NCBI GenBank assembly: GCA_023391695.1
Contig: JAEWAK010000025.1
Span: 54,784 to 118,783, forward strand
DNA length: 64,000 nucleotides
Source: Bacillota bacterium
GTDB lineage: Bacteria; Bacillota; Clostridia; Lachnospirales; Lachnospiraceae
Direction of reading: 5' to 3'
The notes beneath the pieces were generated by a model. The model was given only the letters and a program-made list of their open reading frames with translations, did not search any database and was not told where the DNA came from. The translations under genes and the position numbers were made by a program. Below are positions 1-8,678 of this stretch, one piece after another. The first letter of the stretch is position 1. Every line of letters begins with the position of its first letter.

Positions 1-1
1 G

Positions 2-352
2 GTAAAAAAGTTTCCAAAGACCGAAAAAGGAATCAATGCCTCCCAGGTTAAGTTTAAAAGATACGGAAACCTTGCCGTCTGCTTCGGGAGGTTAATACCC
101 ATATGCAGAACCTATATTGCGTTTATTGCCGGTGCCGCAGGCCAAAGCTTGATTACCTACCTGATTTCTTCTTTTATCGGCATAACCATCTGGAATGCCA
201 TACTAATCGGTTTGGGATATCTCCTTCGTGAAAACTGGGATGCCGTCGGAGCTTATTATTCCCGCTATAAAGATATTATATTACCCCTTGTGGTATTTAT
301 CGGCCTGAGCATACTGGTGCATGCAAGAAAAGACAGGTCTTCCGAAACTTAA
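2..352 (+). CDS. DedA/VTT-family membrane protein, 5'-truncated by window edge
   Basis: Only the last 116 codons are present; the reading frame is open from the first bases of the window. The fragment carries the DedA/SNARE-associated (VTT) signature: an arginine-rich RLIPICRTYIAFIAG segment followed by two hydrophobic helices (about residues 52-75 and 88-108 of the fragment) with the W-N-x-x-L-x-G-x-GY pattern. DedA proteins are inner-membrane proteins implicated in undecaprenyl-phosphate or phospholipid flipping and in membrane homeostasis; the substrate of this one cannot be told. Its stop codon overlaps by two bases the stop of the convergent MATE gene, so neither gene has a private terminator region here. 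The family call is fairly sure; the start and N-terminal helices lie outside the window. Confidence 0.85.
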   Translation, partial: VKKFPKTEKGINASQVKFKRYGNLAVCFGRLIPICRTYIAFIAGAAGQSLITYLISSFIGITIWNAILIGLGYLLRENWDAVGAYYSRYKDIILPLVVFIGLSILVHARKDRSSET

Positions 353-1710
353 AAACCGCTCATCCGCACAAGAGATTTGGTTTTCCATTTACCGGAAGCA
401 TACCTTACACACCCTACTATGGAGGTCACAAACCAGGTCAGGCCCGTTGCCCACCAGATACCTTTATACCCGAAATACATGGATAATACATTGGCAAATA
501 AAACCCTGCAGACAACTTCCGTAAATCCCATAAACATAGGTATTTTTACATCCCCTGCACCGCTTAACAGATTTCTGCTTACAAATATCATTCCGACAAA
601 GGAATAAAAAAAGCAGGGGACACGTAAAGCTTCCATGCCGATTCTCATAACCTCCAGTTCCTCTTTCGAGGTAAATAAATTCATAATCATTCCGCCCCCA
701 AAATAGATAACAGGCAGCATGACAATGCTGAAAGCAATTATAATTTTTGAGGAAGCGGCAAAGCCCTTCTTAACCCGTTCTATGTTACCGGCTCCTATAT
801 TTTGACCCGTAAAGGATGCTACTGCTACCCCAACTGACATACCGGGCTGAAGAATTAACTGTTCTATCCGGTTTGCAGCCGTAGCGGCTGCCATAACCGT
901 ATCTCCATAGCCGTTGATTACACTCCATAAAGCCATGGTGGAGAAGGATACGAAAGAATTCTGTAAGGCAACCGGAATACCCAGGGAAATACATTTCTTA
1001 AACATTTGTTTGTCGGGGACGAAATCCTTAACCGGTATACGGAGAATTTTTACTTTGCATAATGCGTAGATAATACAGCCAGCTGCCGCCATCAATTGTG
1101 CAATGGTGGTAGCCGTTGCTACTCCCGCAACACCCCAGCCAAAACCGGCAACAAATACAAAATCCAGAATTATATTTACAATGCTTGCAGCAATCAGGAA
1201 AATCAAAGGAGTTACCGAATCACCTAACGCCCTTAATACGGAAGCAATTCCGTTATATGCACCGACACCGATCACACCAATACTGGAGATTTTCATAAAG
1301 ATTACGGACTGTTCGATTATATTAGCCGGAGTATTCAGTAACCGTAATAACGGCCGGCACAGCCAAAAGCCCAGAGCCCCCATAATAATGGACGCCCCTA
1401 TGACCGTATATGCGGAAGTGGCAAATCCTTTTTTGACATTTTCTTCGTCTTTCGCTCCAAAATATTGGGATATTATAATGGATATACCAACGGATAAACC
1501 TAATGCCAGGGAAAAGATTAAATAATTGAGGGGACCTGTCGTTCCTACGGCAGCCAGGGCATCTTTTCCGTTATATTTTCCCACTACTATGGCATCCACA
1601 ATATTATATAACTGCTGAAACAGGTTTCCAATCAGCATTGGGGCAGAAAATTTAAGTATAAGACTGCCCGGATTACCCTCAGTCATATCATTGGTGAAAT
1701 TCTTCTTCAT
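349..1710 (-). CDS. MATE family multidrug/toxin efflux transporter
   Basis: This is a 453-residue protein with about twelve hydrophobic segments and the typical MATE opening (TEGNPGSLILKFSAPMLIGN, then LYNIVDAIVVGKY). The C-terminal half repeats the fold (QPGMSVGVAVASFTGQNIGAG). MATE proteins export cationic drugs or metabolites in exchange for Na+ or H+. An in-frame TTG lies 21 bases upstream, but the ATG at 1710 is chosen because GGGAG sits six bases before it. That ribosome site is preceded by a small hairpin (1724-1738) of a kind also seen before other genes here. A promoter lies at 1767-1794. The gene is convergent with the DedA gene. The drug specificity cannot be predicted. Confidence 0.92.
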   Translation of the reverse strand: MKKNFTNDMTEGNPGSLILKFSAPMLIGNLFQQLYNIVDAIVVGKYNGKDALAAVGTTGPLNYLIFSLALGLSVGISIIISQYFGAKDEENVKKGFATSAYTVIGASIIMGALGFWLCRPLLRLLNTPANIIEQSVIFMKISSIGVIGVGAYNGIASVLRALGDSVTPLIFLIAASIVNIILDFVFVAGFGWGVAGVATATTIAQLMAAAGCIIYALCKVKILRIPVKDFVPDKQMFKKCISLGIPVALQNSFVSFSTMALWSVINGYGDTVMAAATAANRIEQLILQPGMSVGVAVASFTGQNIGAGNIERVKKGFAASSKIIIAFSIVMLPVIYFGGGMIMNLFTSKEELEVMRIGMEALRVPCFFYSFVGMIFVSRNLLSGAGDVKIPMFMGFTEVVCRVLFANVLSMYFGYKGIWWATGLTWFVTSIVGCVRYASGKWKTKSLVRMSGF

Positions 1711-1766
1711 ACCAGGCTCCCATCTGCCCAACCGGGCTGTTTAAAAATTTAGATAGCTATTTCAGT

Positions 1767-1794
1767 ATTATAATGTTTATTTTTTATTTGTAAA
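1767..1794 (-). promoter_or_regulatory. Promoter of the MATE gene
   Basis: On the minus strand a TTTACA -35 (1789-1794) and a perfect TATAAT -10 (1767-1772) are 16 bp apart, about 55 bp before the MATE start. Seen directly; no experimental support. Confidence 0.6.
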
Positions 1795-1915
1795 TGGTTT
1801 ATGTTAACATTTAAATGTAATTTATCTGTTCTCTTATAGGTGAATTGTTTTCCAACCTCTCTCATATAATTAGCTAAGACAACTTGAAAAAGAATGACTT
1901 AACACGGGGGTTTAT

Positions 1916-4651
1916 ATGATGAACTGGCATAACATTACGAAAGAAGAGACAATAAAAATGCTGGAAAGCTCACAGGATCTTGGATTATCAAAAAAAGAAG
2001 TATCAAAAAGGCAAAAAAAGTATGGCTTAAACATATTGGAAAGCAAAAAGAAAAAAAGCATAATCGTAAAATTTTTCAGTCAATTCAGCGATTTTATGAT
2101 AATCACGTTGATCTGTGCCGCTATCATATCATTTCTGGTTTCCCTGCTTCACGGTAAATTAGATTTTGTTGATCCAATTATCATATTATTGATTATAAAC
2201 CTAAACGCAATACTTGGTGTTTTGCAGGAGACAAAAGCGGAAAAATCACTGGAAGCTTTGCAGAAAATGTCAGCTCCTACCGCCCAGGTTTTAAGGGATA
2301 AGGTAATCACCTCCGTAGATGCCAAGGAACTGGTGCCCGGTGATATCATATACCTGGAAACCGGACATTTTGTTCCGGCTGATGCCAGGCTTTTATCTGC
2401 TATTAACCTGCGAATTGACGAAGCTTCCTTAACCGGTGAATCCCATCCGGTAGAAAAGGACGCGGATATCGTATTAACTGAGGATACTCTTCTGGCCGAC
2501 CGCCATAATATGGTCATGGCCACCGGAATCGTAACCTATGGCAGGGGGATTGCAACCGTTACGGCAACCGGCATGAATACGGAAGTAGGACATATTGCCA
2601 AACTGATAATGGAGGATGAAACTCCTATGACACCCCTGCAAAAAAGACTCGCAAGTACGGGAAAAGCACTGGGAATTGCAGCCTTATTAATCTGTATTGT
2701 AATCTTTTTGTTAGGCATCCTGAAAAACATGCCGGTTTTTGATATGTTTATGACCTCTGTCAGTTTGGCCGTTGCCGCCATACCGGAAGGGCTTCCCGCA
2801 ATTGTAACCATAATGCTTTCTTTAGGTGTCCAGCGTATGGCTAAAAAAAATGCCGTTATCCGGAAACTTCCTGCTGTTGAAACCCTTGGCAGTGCCACCG
2901 TAATTTGCTCAGATAAAACAGGTACCCTGACCCAGAATAAAATGACGGTTACCGAACTGGCGTCCGTTCAGGGCAAAGAACTGCCGGAAAGTCTTTTTTG
3001 TAAGTTTTTATTATCCCTTGCCGCATTATGTAATGATTCCCTCCTTCAGACAACCGGCAAAGGAAAACATTCCAATGTTACCGCAACCGGTGAGCCAACG
3101 GAAAAAGCACTGATTATGGCAGCCTATCATATTGATCTTTTGAAACCCAAATTAGATTCTACGAATCCAAGAATATTTGAAATCCCCTTCGATTCCACCA
3201 GAAAGCTTATGACCACCGTGCATAAGTACCCTTCCGGGAACATACGAAGTATCACAAAAGGAGCCTTTGATGTTTTAATAAATAAGTGTACCCATATCTA
3301 TCAAAACGGAAAACAACTCCCCATGACAAAAGTTCATCTCCAGTCCTTTCATAGACTCAATCAAAGTATGGCGGAACGTGCATTACGGGTAATCGCGGTT
3401 GCTTATCAGGATCTGGCTTCGGAAAATGTTTTACAGAAAAATACTTCCCCCTCCGGGAATACCACCGGAGAAATATCCGGCTTTTTGGAATCCGGCCTGA
3501 CATTGGTAGGATTAATCGGAATGATTGACCCTCCCAGGGAGGAAGTGGCCGATGCCGTATTAACCTGTCAGATGGCGGGAATTAAACCGGTTATGATTAC
3601 CGGAGACCATATTTCTACCGCCTGTGCCATCGCAAAAGAATTAGGTATCATGAACAAGGATGATTTGGCAATGACCGGGCAGGAATTAAGCCAGCTCGAC
3701 CAGGATACCCTGATTGAGCAAATTCCCCGCTACCGGGTATTTGCCAGGGTTTCCCCCGAACATAAGGTAAGGATTGTAAAGGCTTTTCAGGCCCGGGGCG
3801 AGGTAGTTGCCATGACCGGTGACGGGGTAAATGATGCACCCGCCCTGAAAGCTGCGGATATTGGCTGTGCCATGGGAATTACGGGCACGGATGTGGCCAA
3901 AAATGCGGCCGACATGATACTGACGGACGATAATTTTGCTACCATCGTATCGGCAGTAAAGGAAGGCCGCGGGATTTATGACAATATTAAAAAAGCGATC
4001 CATTTCCTGTTATCCTGCAATATCGGTGAAATAATCACTATTTTTACTGCTATCCTTCTGGGCCTGCCCTCCCCTCTTTTAGCCGTCCAGCTCCTGTGGG
4101 TCAATCTGGTGACAGATTCTCTTCCTGCCATTTCCCTGGGTGTGGAACCGGCTGCAAAAGATATTATGAAAAAAAAACCCGTTCCGCCGGGTAAAGGCAT
4201 GTTTGCAGACGGATTGGTATTTAAAATTATTATAGAAGGCATATTAATCGGTTTCCTGTCTTTATTGGCATTTATCATAGGGATACGGGTTTATGACAGC
4301 CAGACCATTAATGATACCCTCCTGCGTCACGGCAGCACCGTGGAAATAGCAGGCAATATAACTCCTTACATAGGCCGTACCATGGCTTTTGCCGTATTGA
4401 GTTTATCCCAGCTTTTCCATTCCTTTAATATGAGAAGTGAGCACTCATTAACAAAGATAGGATTATTCTCCAATATAAAACTGCTTCTGTCCTTTATTAT
4501 CTGTTCTTTTTTACAGATTATTGTCATATCCTTTGCACCATTGGCAGCCATTTTTAAAGTAGTCCCTCTGAATGCGGCACAATGGTCCGTGGTACTTGTA
4601 TTATCCTTTATGCCCCTTGTTGTGGTGGAATTGCAGAAAGGGAAGAAATAA
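1916..4651 (+). CDS. Calcium-type (P2A/P2B) cation-transporting P-type ATPase
   Basis: A 911-residue P-type ATPase. In order it shows an N-terminal cation-ATPase domain, the actuator loop with LTGESHP (TGES near residues 173-176), transmembrane helix 4 with the PEGLPA ion-binding motif, the phosphorylation motif DKTGTLT (Asp333), a nucleotide-binding domain, the hinge MTGDGVNDAP (Asp636, Asp640), and C-terminal helices with NIGEII and WVNLVTDSLPA. PEGLPA plus the helix 5/6 acidic residues mark a Ca2+ (or Mn2+) exporter of the SERCA/PMR1/YloB type. The gene stands alone. GGGGG lies five bases before the first ATG and eight before the second (1919), so the exact start is ambiguous by one codon. 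A dispersed palindromic repeat follows 30 bp after the stop. Confidence 0.93.
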   Translation: MMNWHNITKEETIKMLESSQDLGLSKKEVSKRQKKYGLNILESKKKKSIIVKFFSQFSDFMIITLICAAIISFLVSLLHGKLDFVDPIIILLIINLNAILGVLQETKAEKSLEALQKMSAPTAQVLRDKVITSVDAKELVPGDIIYLETGHFVPADARLLSAINLRIDEASLTGESHPVEKDADIVLTEDTLLADRHNMVMATGIVTYGRGIATVTATGMNTEVGHIAKLIMEDETPMTPLQKRLASTGKALGIAALLICIVIFLLGILKNMPVFDMFMTSVSLAVAAIPEGLPAIVTIMLSLGVQRMAKKNAVIRKLPAVETLGSATVICSDKTGTLTQNKMTVTELASVQGKELPESLFCKFLLSLAALCNDSLLQTTGKGKHSNVTATGEPTEKALIMAAYHIDLLKPKLDSTNPRIFEIPFDSTRKLMTTVHKYPSGNIRSITKGAFDVLINKCTHIYQNGKQLPMTKVHLQSFHRLNQSMAERALRVIAVAYQDLASENVLQKNTSPSGNTTGEISGFLESGLTLVGLIGMIDPPREEVADAVLTCQMAGIKPVMITGDHISTACAIAKELGIMNKDDLAMTGQELSQLDQDTLIEQIPRYRVFARVSPEHKVRIVKAFQARGEVVAMTGDGVNDAPALKAADIGCAMGITGTDVAKNAADMILTDDNFATIVSAVKEGRGIYDNIKKAIHFLLSCNIGEIITIFTAILLGLPSPLLAVQLLWVNLVTDSLPAISLGVEPAAKDIMKKKPVPPGKGMFADGLVFKIIIEGILIGFLSLLAFIIGIRVYDSQTINDTLLRHGSTVEIAGNITPYIGRTMAFAVLSLSQLFHSFNMRSEHSLTKIGLFSNIKLLLSFIICSFLQIIVISFAPLAAIFKVVPLNAAQWSVVLVLSFMPLVVVELQKGKK

Positions 4652-4680
4652 AAAGAAAATACTGCCAGATTAAAATCACC

Positions 4681-4842
4681 AGAGTGTGTTTGAAAAATAC
4701 TTGTACCGGACTGAATGTTCCACTTTGTGGGAGGCAAGAAACGAATTTGGATGCATAGAGGGGCTATGTTCCTAAAATTGTGATGCAGCATGCCGCAAAG
4801 TGGAGTGTTCAGAACGGTGCAAAGATTATTCAAACACGCTCT
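4681..4842. repeat. Large palindromic dispersed repeat, copy A
   Basis: A 162-bp imperfect palindrome whose ends are AGAGTGTGTTTGAAAAA and the inverse TTCAAACACGCTCT. Inner arms also pair, including TGTTCCACTTTGTGG with CCGCAAAGTGGAGTGTTC. Related copies are at 20698, 59534 and 63861. As RNA it would fold into one long interrupted hairpin. It lies between the Ca-ATPase stop and the convergent end of the MFS-ArsR gene, so it could also serve as a transcription barrier. No open reading frame inside it is credible. Confidence 0.85.
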
Positions 4843-4867
4843 AGTAGCTTAATCTAGCAGTAACCAA

Positions 4868-7282
4868 TTAAATATATTGTTCTGTAAAATATTTTCTTAC
4901 ATTGTCAAGATAGGATAAAATTCTCGCTCTATCAATACAGTAATATACTTTGTTTGTATTTATATCGGCTTTTAAAAATCCATTCCTTAAGAGTGCGTTT
5001 ACATGATAAGAAACCGTAGCGGTAGACAAATTAAGTTTATCTGCTATTTCTTTACCATATGCCGTATTTGTACTAAGATATTCTAAAATATCAACTTTGC
5101 TCTTATCACATAAAAGCTTTCCAAGATTTATAACATCCTCCTTTTCAGCCTTTTTGCTGCCAAGATTAAAATTTTTATCCAATATGATACTAATTTGTAT
5201 CACATCCCTGCTCCTGTTTTCAACTCCATCATAGGATATGGTTACACTAAAAGGACCGAAAATCAATGGCATTATCACTGTCCCTTTAAGACTATGTCTC
5301 CAGGATATTTTTACCTTTTCTTCAACTGCATCCAGCAAATTATTGTCCTTTTGATATTCATTCCAATATTCATAAAATTCCTGTCCCATTTCTTCAAACT
5401 GACTTTTATACTTATTATTAAGAAGTTCTGTTACTTCCGCCAGAATATCATATATTTCATTATAATATTTTTCCTGATTATTAAATATTTTAATTGCTTC
5501 CCATTTTGCTTCCTTTACATAGGGAGATGCTTCAATAAAATCAATTAAATCAGCCGAAGTTTTCAATTCTCCATCGGGAGTATTTTCAGCTTCTTCGAAA
5601 TCAATGATTGCTGCATACTTCCTTATCCTCTCTTCTTCTGTTATATTCTTAAAGCGTTCTTCATATGGCTGAAGCTCTTTCTCATATTCAAGTTGATCCC
5701 TAAGGGCAGCTAATGCGCCATAGTTAGACATATTGGTATTACGTTCTTTAAAGTAATATTCAATTCGTTCTTTACTTACCTTAAGATTTGCTTTGACGTA
5801 GTTATACATTTCCATAATTAAATCAATTTTTCTTTTGTAATTTTCCTGGTCCTCTAAATAATTATCCGCATATTCCTCTCTTATTTTTTCCAGATTATCA
5901 AAATTAGCCCAATAATTTAGAAGCGTATAAGCTTCATTCAGCATATTAACATGCTGCATTAACTCCAAGTTTGTTTGCATTTTTACACCCTCCATCTTAT
6001 ATTCCTGAATAACTTCCATATTTGTTCCAACCATAGCACGAAATCTCTTTTTATTAAATAAACACATGCAGATGATAACACTTAACCCACCCGTTATAAT
6101 AAATAATACTGCAATTGATACAATTTCTGCAAGCGCACTTACTATAAAAGAAGTAACCGGAATCGCCGCCATACTGGCTGCGCCCATTATTGCTGAAACC
6201 CTTGTCAAATATTTCTCTTCGGTATGTTTAATAATTTCTACATTAAAGAAGCTATTTCCTAATGACATTGCTAAACCTGACGCAAACGAAACCACTGATA
6301 TTATAAGATACATGATAATTGCAGAATCAATACATTTACCAACCAATACCGCTATAAAATAAAATGCTCCAAATGAATAACTTCCCACGCTTGCAAGAGC
6401 ACGAATGCTTAATTTATTTCTAACATATGGATAAACAGAAGCACCAACGATTATACCGATTGTTAAAGTTATTCCAAGAACGGAAAGCATTATTTCATTT
6501 GCTTTTAACACCTCACTGACAAGTGGTGCTAAAAGACTGTTATAAGGAACGAGTATTATATTTGATAACACAAATACTATTGCAAAGTACCTTAGTACCG
6601 GCTTTCCAATAAGGTAAGAAAAACCCTCTTTTAAAGTGTCTGTATATTCCTTAACTTTAATTTTATCTTTTATCCCATTTTCTTCCTTAACCTTTAATGT
6701 AAATATTATGATTGCCGATACGAAAAAGGTTGCCATATCAATATAGATAGCTGTTGATACTGAAAATACTGCTATAATAATTCCTGCAGCACCAAGACCG
6801 ATAAGTTCTGCCGCACTGCAGGCACTGGTATTTAATGGCATACCAAACTCATAATGTTTCTTGTCCAAAAGTTTTGGAATCAACGCTGTCGAAGCTGGTA
6901 GCCTGAAGGCTTCAGCACAGGAAATAATAAAAGTGGATACTAATAAAATCCATTGATTCAGAAATCCCGTTATTAAAGCTGTCGCAACAAATCCAACGCA
7001 AATTCCCCTGACTATATCAGTAATAACCATAATATGTTTCTTGCTCTTTCTTTCTATGGCCGCCCCGGCCAATGGCATTAAGAAAACTGTCGGGATTCGA
7101 TTTACTCCGAATATAATTGCTGACCATGCTGCACTTTGTGTAACCTGATATACAAGCCAAACAAATGCAATACTGTCAATGGAATCTCCAAATCTATTGA
7201 TGACTCCTGCAAATACCGTCTTCATATACTCTTTCTGCTTAAAGATATCTATGTATCCAATCTTTTGTTCTTCCATTTTCAT
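4868..7282 (-). CDS. MFS transporter fused to a C-terminal ArsR-family DNA-binding regulator
   Basis: A single uninterrupted 804-codon frame. Residues 1 to about 415 form a 12-helix major facilitator of the MFS_3/EntS-like exporter type (opening INRFGDSIDSIAFVWLVYQ, later DIVRGICVG). Residues about 435-690 are a charged helical region (ENYKRKIDLIMEMYNYVK and similar). Residues about 715-790 are a winged helix: LLCDKSKVDILEYL, then the recognition helix STATVSYHVNALLRNGFLK. Exporter and ArsR-type regulator are normally two adjacent genes; here no stop separates them. An internal GGAGGG plus ATG at 5980 would still allow a free 370-residue regulator. The first ATG (7282) has AGGAG four bases upstream; ATG 7276 is an alternative. 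Substrate unknown. The fusion is seen directly; the function of both parts is inferred from family resemblance. Confidence 0.85.
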   Translation of the reverse strand: MKMEEQKIGYIDIFKQKEYMKTVFAGVINRFGDSIDSIAFVWLVYQVTQSAAWSAIIFGVNRIPTVFLMPLAGAAIERKSKKHIMVITDIVRGICVGFVATALITGFLNQWILLVSTFIISCAEAFRLPASTALIPKLLDKKHYEFGMPLNTSACSAAELIGLGAAGIIIAVFSVSTAIYIDMATFFVSAIIIFTLKVKEENGIKDKIKVKEYTDTLKEGFSYLIGKPVLRYFAIVFVLSNIILVPYNSLLAPLVSEVLKANEIMLSVLGITLTIGIIVGASVYPYVRNKLSIRALASVGSYSFGAFYFIAVLVGKCIDSAIIMYLIISVVSFASGLAMSLGNSFFNVEIIKHTEEKYLTRVSAIMGAASMAAIPVTSFIVSALAEIVSIAVLFIITGGLSVIICMCLFNKKRFRAMVGTNMEVIQEYKMEGVKMQTNLELMQHVNMLNEAYTLLNYWANFDNLEKIREEYADNYLEDQENYKRKIDLIMEMYNYVKANLKVSKERIEYYFKERNTNMSNYGALAALRDQLEYEKELQPYEERFKNITEEERIRKYAAIIDFEEAENTPDGELKTSADLIDFIEASPYVKEAKWEAIKIFNNQEKYYNEIYDILAEVTELLNNKYKSQFEEMGQEFYEYWNEYQKDNNLLDAVEEKVKISWRHSLKGTVIMPLIFGPFSVTISYDGVENRSRDVIQISIILDKNFNLGSKKAEKEDVINLGKLLCDKSKVDILEYLSTNTAYGKEIADKLNLSTATVSYHVNALLRNGFLKADINTNKVYYCIDRARILSYLDNVRKYFTEQYI
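5978..5993 (-). promoter_or_regulatory. Internal Shine-Dalgarno and ATG for the regulator half of the MFS-ArsR gene
   Basis: Reading the minus strand, GGAGGG (5993-5988), seven bases, then ATG (5980-5978) in the same frame as the long gene. Translation from here gives 370 residues beginning MQTNLELMQHVNM, the usual length and layout (helical part, C-terminal winged helix) of stand-alone regulators of this type. The site is therefore probably the ancestral start of a separate gene and may still be used. Confidence 0.7.
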
Positions 7283-7316
7283 TGCTCTCCTGCTTTAATT
7301 GCTTTAACTTTTTCAC

Positions 7317-7391
7317 TCATTAGAAATTATTTTAACAAGTTATACAATATATGTCAATGGTTATTAGAAATATTTTTTATATATTATTAGA
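7317..7391 (-). promoter_or_regulatory. Promoter of the MFS-ArsR gene with three TCTAATRA repeats
   Basis: The minus strand has a perfect TTGACA -35 (7352-7357), 17 bp, and TAAAAT -10 (7329-7334), about 45 bp before the start codon. The octamer TCTAATAA occurs at 7384-7391 and 7361-7368 upstream of the -35, and TCTAATGA at 7317-7324 just past the transcription start. Such bracketing would suit an autoregulatory operator for the attached ArsR domain; that link is inference. The rest of the 7283-7663 gap (439 bp in all) is AT-rich with no credible gene. Confidence 0.6.
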
Positions 7392-7663
7392 TATAAATCG
7401 AACGTTTGAATATATAAAAGCTCCAATTTTTCTCTGAATGAATTATCCAGGCGATAATGGTTCATGTGTAAATTTACGTTTTTAGCGAATTGCTGTCGGT
7501 TTATAAAAACTTAAACAACAGGTTGTTTTACTAAACCAGACCCTTATGATATATTTTAGATGTACTAAAAAGTGTTATTTATTATATGTATTTTGGAAAG
7601 GAGGATTCCGCAGTAAGAAGAGTAAAAGAAGGATTCAGGAAGAACCGGCTGCATGTTACGAAG

Positions 7664-7713
7664 AAAAAGGAGCTGTTGCAGGATTGAGTAAAATATCACT
7701 CTGCAACAGCCCC
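7664..7713 (-). terminator. Intrinsic terminator of the opp operon
   Basis: On the minus strand GGGGCTGTTGCAG and its complement CTGCAACAGCTCC (7713-7701 and 7681-7669) form a 13-pair stem, one of them a G-U pair, with a 19-base loop, followed directly by five T. It starts nine bases after the oppF stop. Confidence 0.9.
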
Positions 7714-7721
7714 ATAATATA

Positions 7722-8678
7722 TTATTTTACAAGATGACAGGAAGCAAAATGTCCTTTTGTTATCTCTCTTAAAACAGGTTTTTCTTTTTTACAAATGTCA
7801 CAAGCTAACGGACATCTGCCGGCGAAGTTACAGCCTTCCGGTATATTAATGGGACTTGGAACATCCCCGCTTAATATCTGACGTTCTTTCTGAGCCTCTT
7901 TATCCGGATCCGGAATCGGCACCGCGGATAACAAGGCTTTGGAATAAGGATGCAGGGTATTCGTATAAAGTTCCTCACTGGTAGCAAGTTCCACAATGTT
8001 GCCTAAATACATAACCGCAATACGATCACTGATATATTTTACAATATTTAAATCGTGGGCGATAAAAAGGTAAGTTAACTTAAACTGCTTCTGTAAATCA
8101 TGCAGAAGGTTTATAATCTGGGATTGAATGGATACATCCAAAGCAGAAATCGGTTCATCACATACAATAAACTCAGGTTCAATGGCAAGGGCTCTGGCAA
8201 TACCGATACGCTGACGCTGCCCCCCCGAAAATTCATGCGGGAAACGGTTTGCATGTTCTCTGTTAAGGCCGACCAGTTCCAGTAATTCATAAACTCTTTC
8301 CTGTCTTCTCTTTTTATCGTACATTTTATGAATAATCATTCCCTCTTCAATAATGGAACCGACTGTCATACGGGGATCCAGAGAAGAATATGGATCCTGG
8401 AATATAATTTGCGCCATTTTTGAGTAAGCGAACAGTGTTTTCTTATTTAAATGAATGGATTCTTTACCGTGATAGGTCAGCTGTCCATGGGTCGGCTGAT
8501 AAATACCCATAACAGTTTTGCCAAGGGTAGACTTACCGCATCCGGATTCACCAACCAGTCCCAGGGTTTCGCCTTTCATAATATCAAGGGATACATGGTC
8601 AACGGCTTTGAGAGTTCCATCCGCAACTTTAAAGTATTTGCAAACATCTTCAAGAACTACCAATTTTTTATCTTCCAT
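7722..8678 (-). CDS. oppF: Oligopeptide ABC transporter ATP-binding protein OppF
   Basis: A 318-residue ABC ATPase with Walker A GESGCGKST, signature SGGQRQRIGIARAL, Walker B FIVCDEPISALD, and the C-terminal oligopeptide/dipeptide extension with a cysteine cluster (CNFAGRCPLACDIC) that in Opp/Dpp ATPases binds an iron-sulfur cluster. It pairs with OppD to power peptide import. The start ATG follows the oppD stop immediately, with AAGGAGG inside the end of oppD, so the two are translationally coupled. It is the last gene of the operon and is followed by a strong terminator. Substrate class (oligopeptide rather than dipeptide or nickel) is inferred from the gene set and the large OppA. Confidence 0.93.
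   Translation of the reverse strand: MEDKKLVVLEDVCKYFKVADGTLKAVDHVSLDIMKGETLGLVGESGCGKSTLGKTVMGIYQPTHGQLTYHGKESIHLNKKTLFAYSKMAQIIFQDPYSSLDPRMTVGSIIEEGMIIHKMYDKKRRQERVYELLELVGLNREHANRFPHEFSGGQRQRIGIARALAIEPEFIVCDEPISALDVSIQSQIINLLHDLQKQFKLTYLFIAHDLNIVKYISDRIAVMYLGNIVELATSEELYTNTLHPYSKALLSAVPIPDPDKEAQKERQILSGDVPSPINIPEGCNFAGRCPLACDICKKEKPVLREITKGHFASCHLVK

Noticed and set aside
1149..1525. Long plus-strand frame opposite the MATE gene
   Set aside because: It is a shadow of the MATE coding sequence; the minus strand carries the recognisable family motifs.
4868..7282. Fusion explained as two genes with a frameshift or overlapping frames
   Set aside because: Both halves are in the same frame with no stop between them in this sequence; only a sequencing error could restore two genes, which cannot be tested here.
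7546..7737. Open frame of 63 codons (plus strand) in the gap before the opp terminator
   Set aside because: It runs through the opp terminator stem, has no promoter, and its composition is not protein-like.
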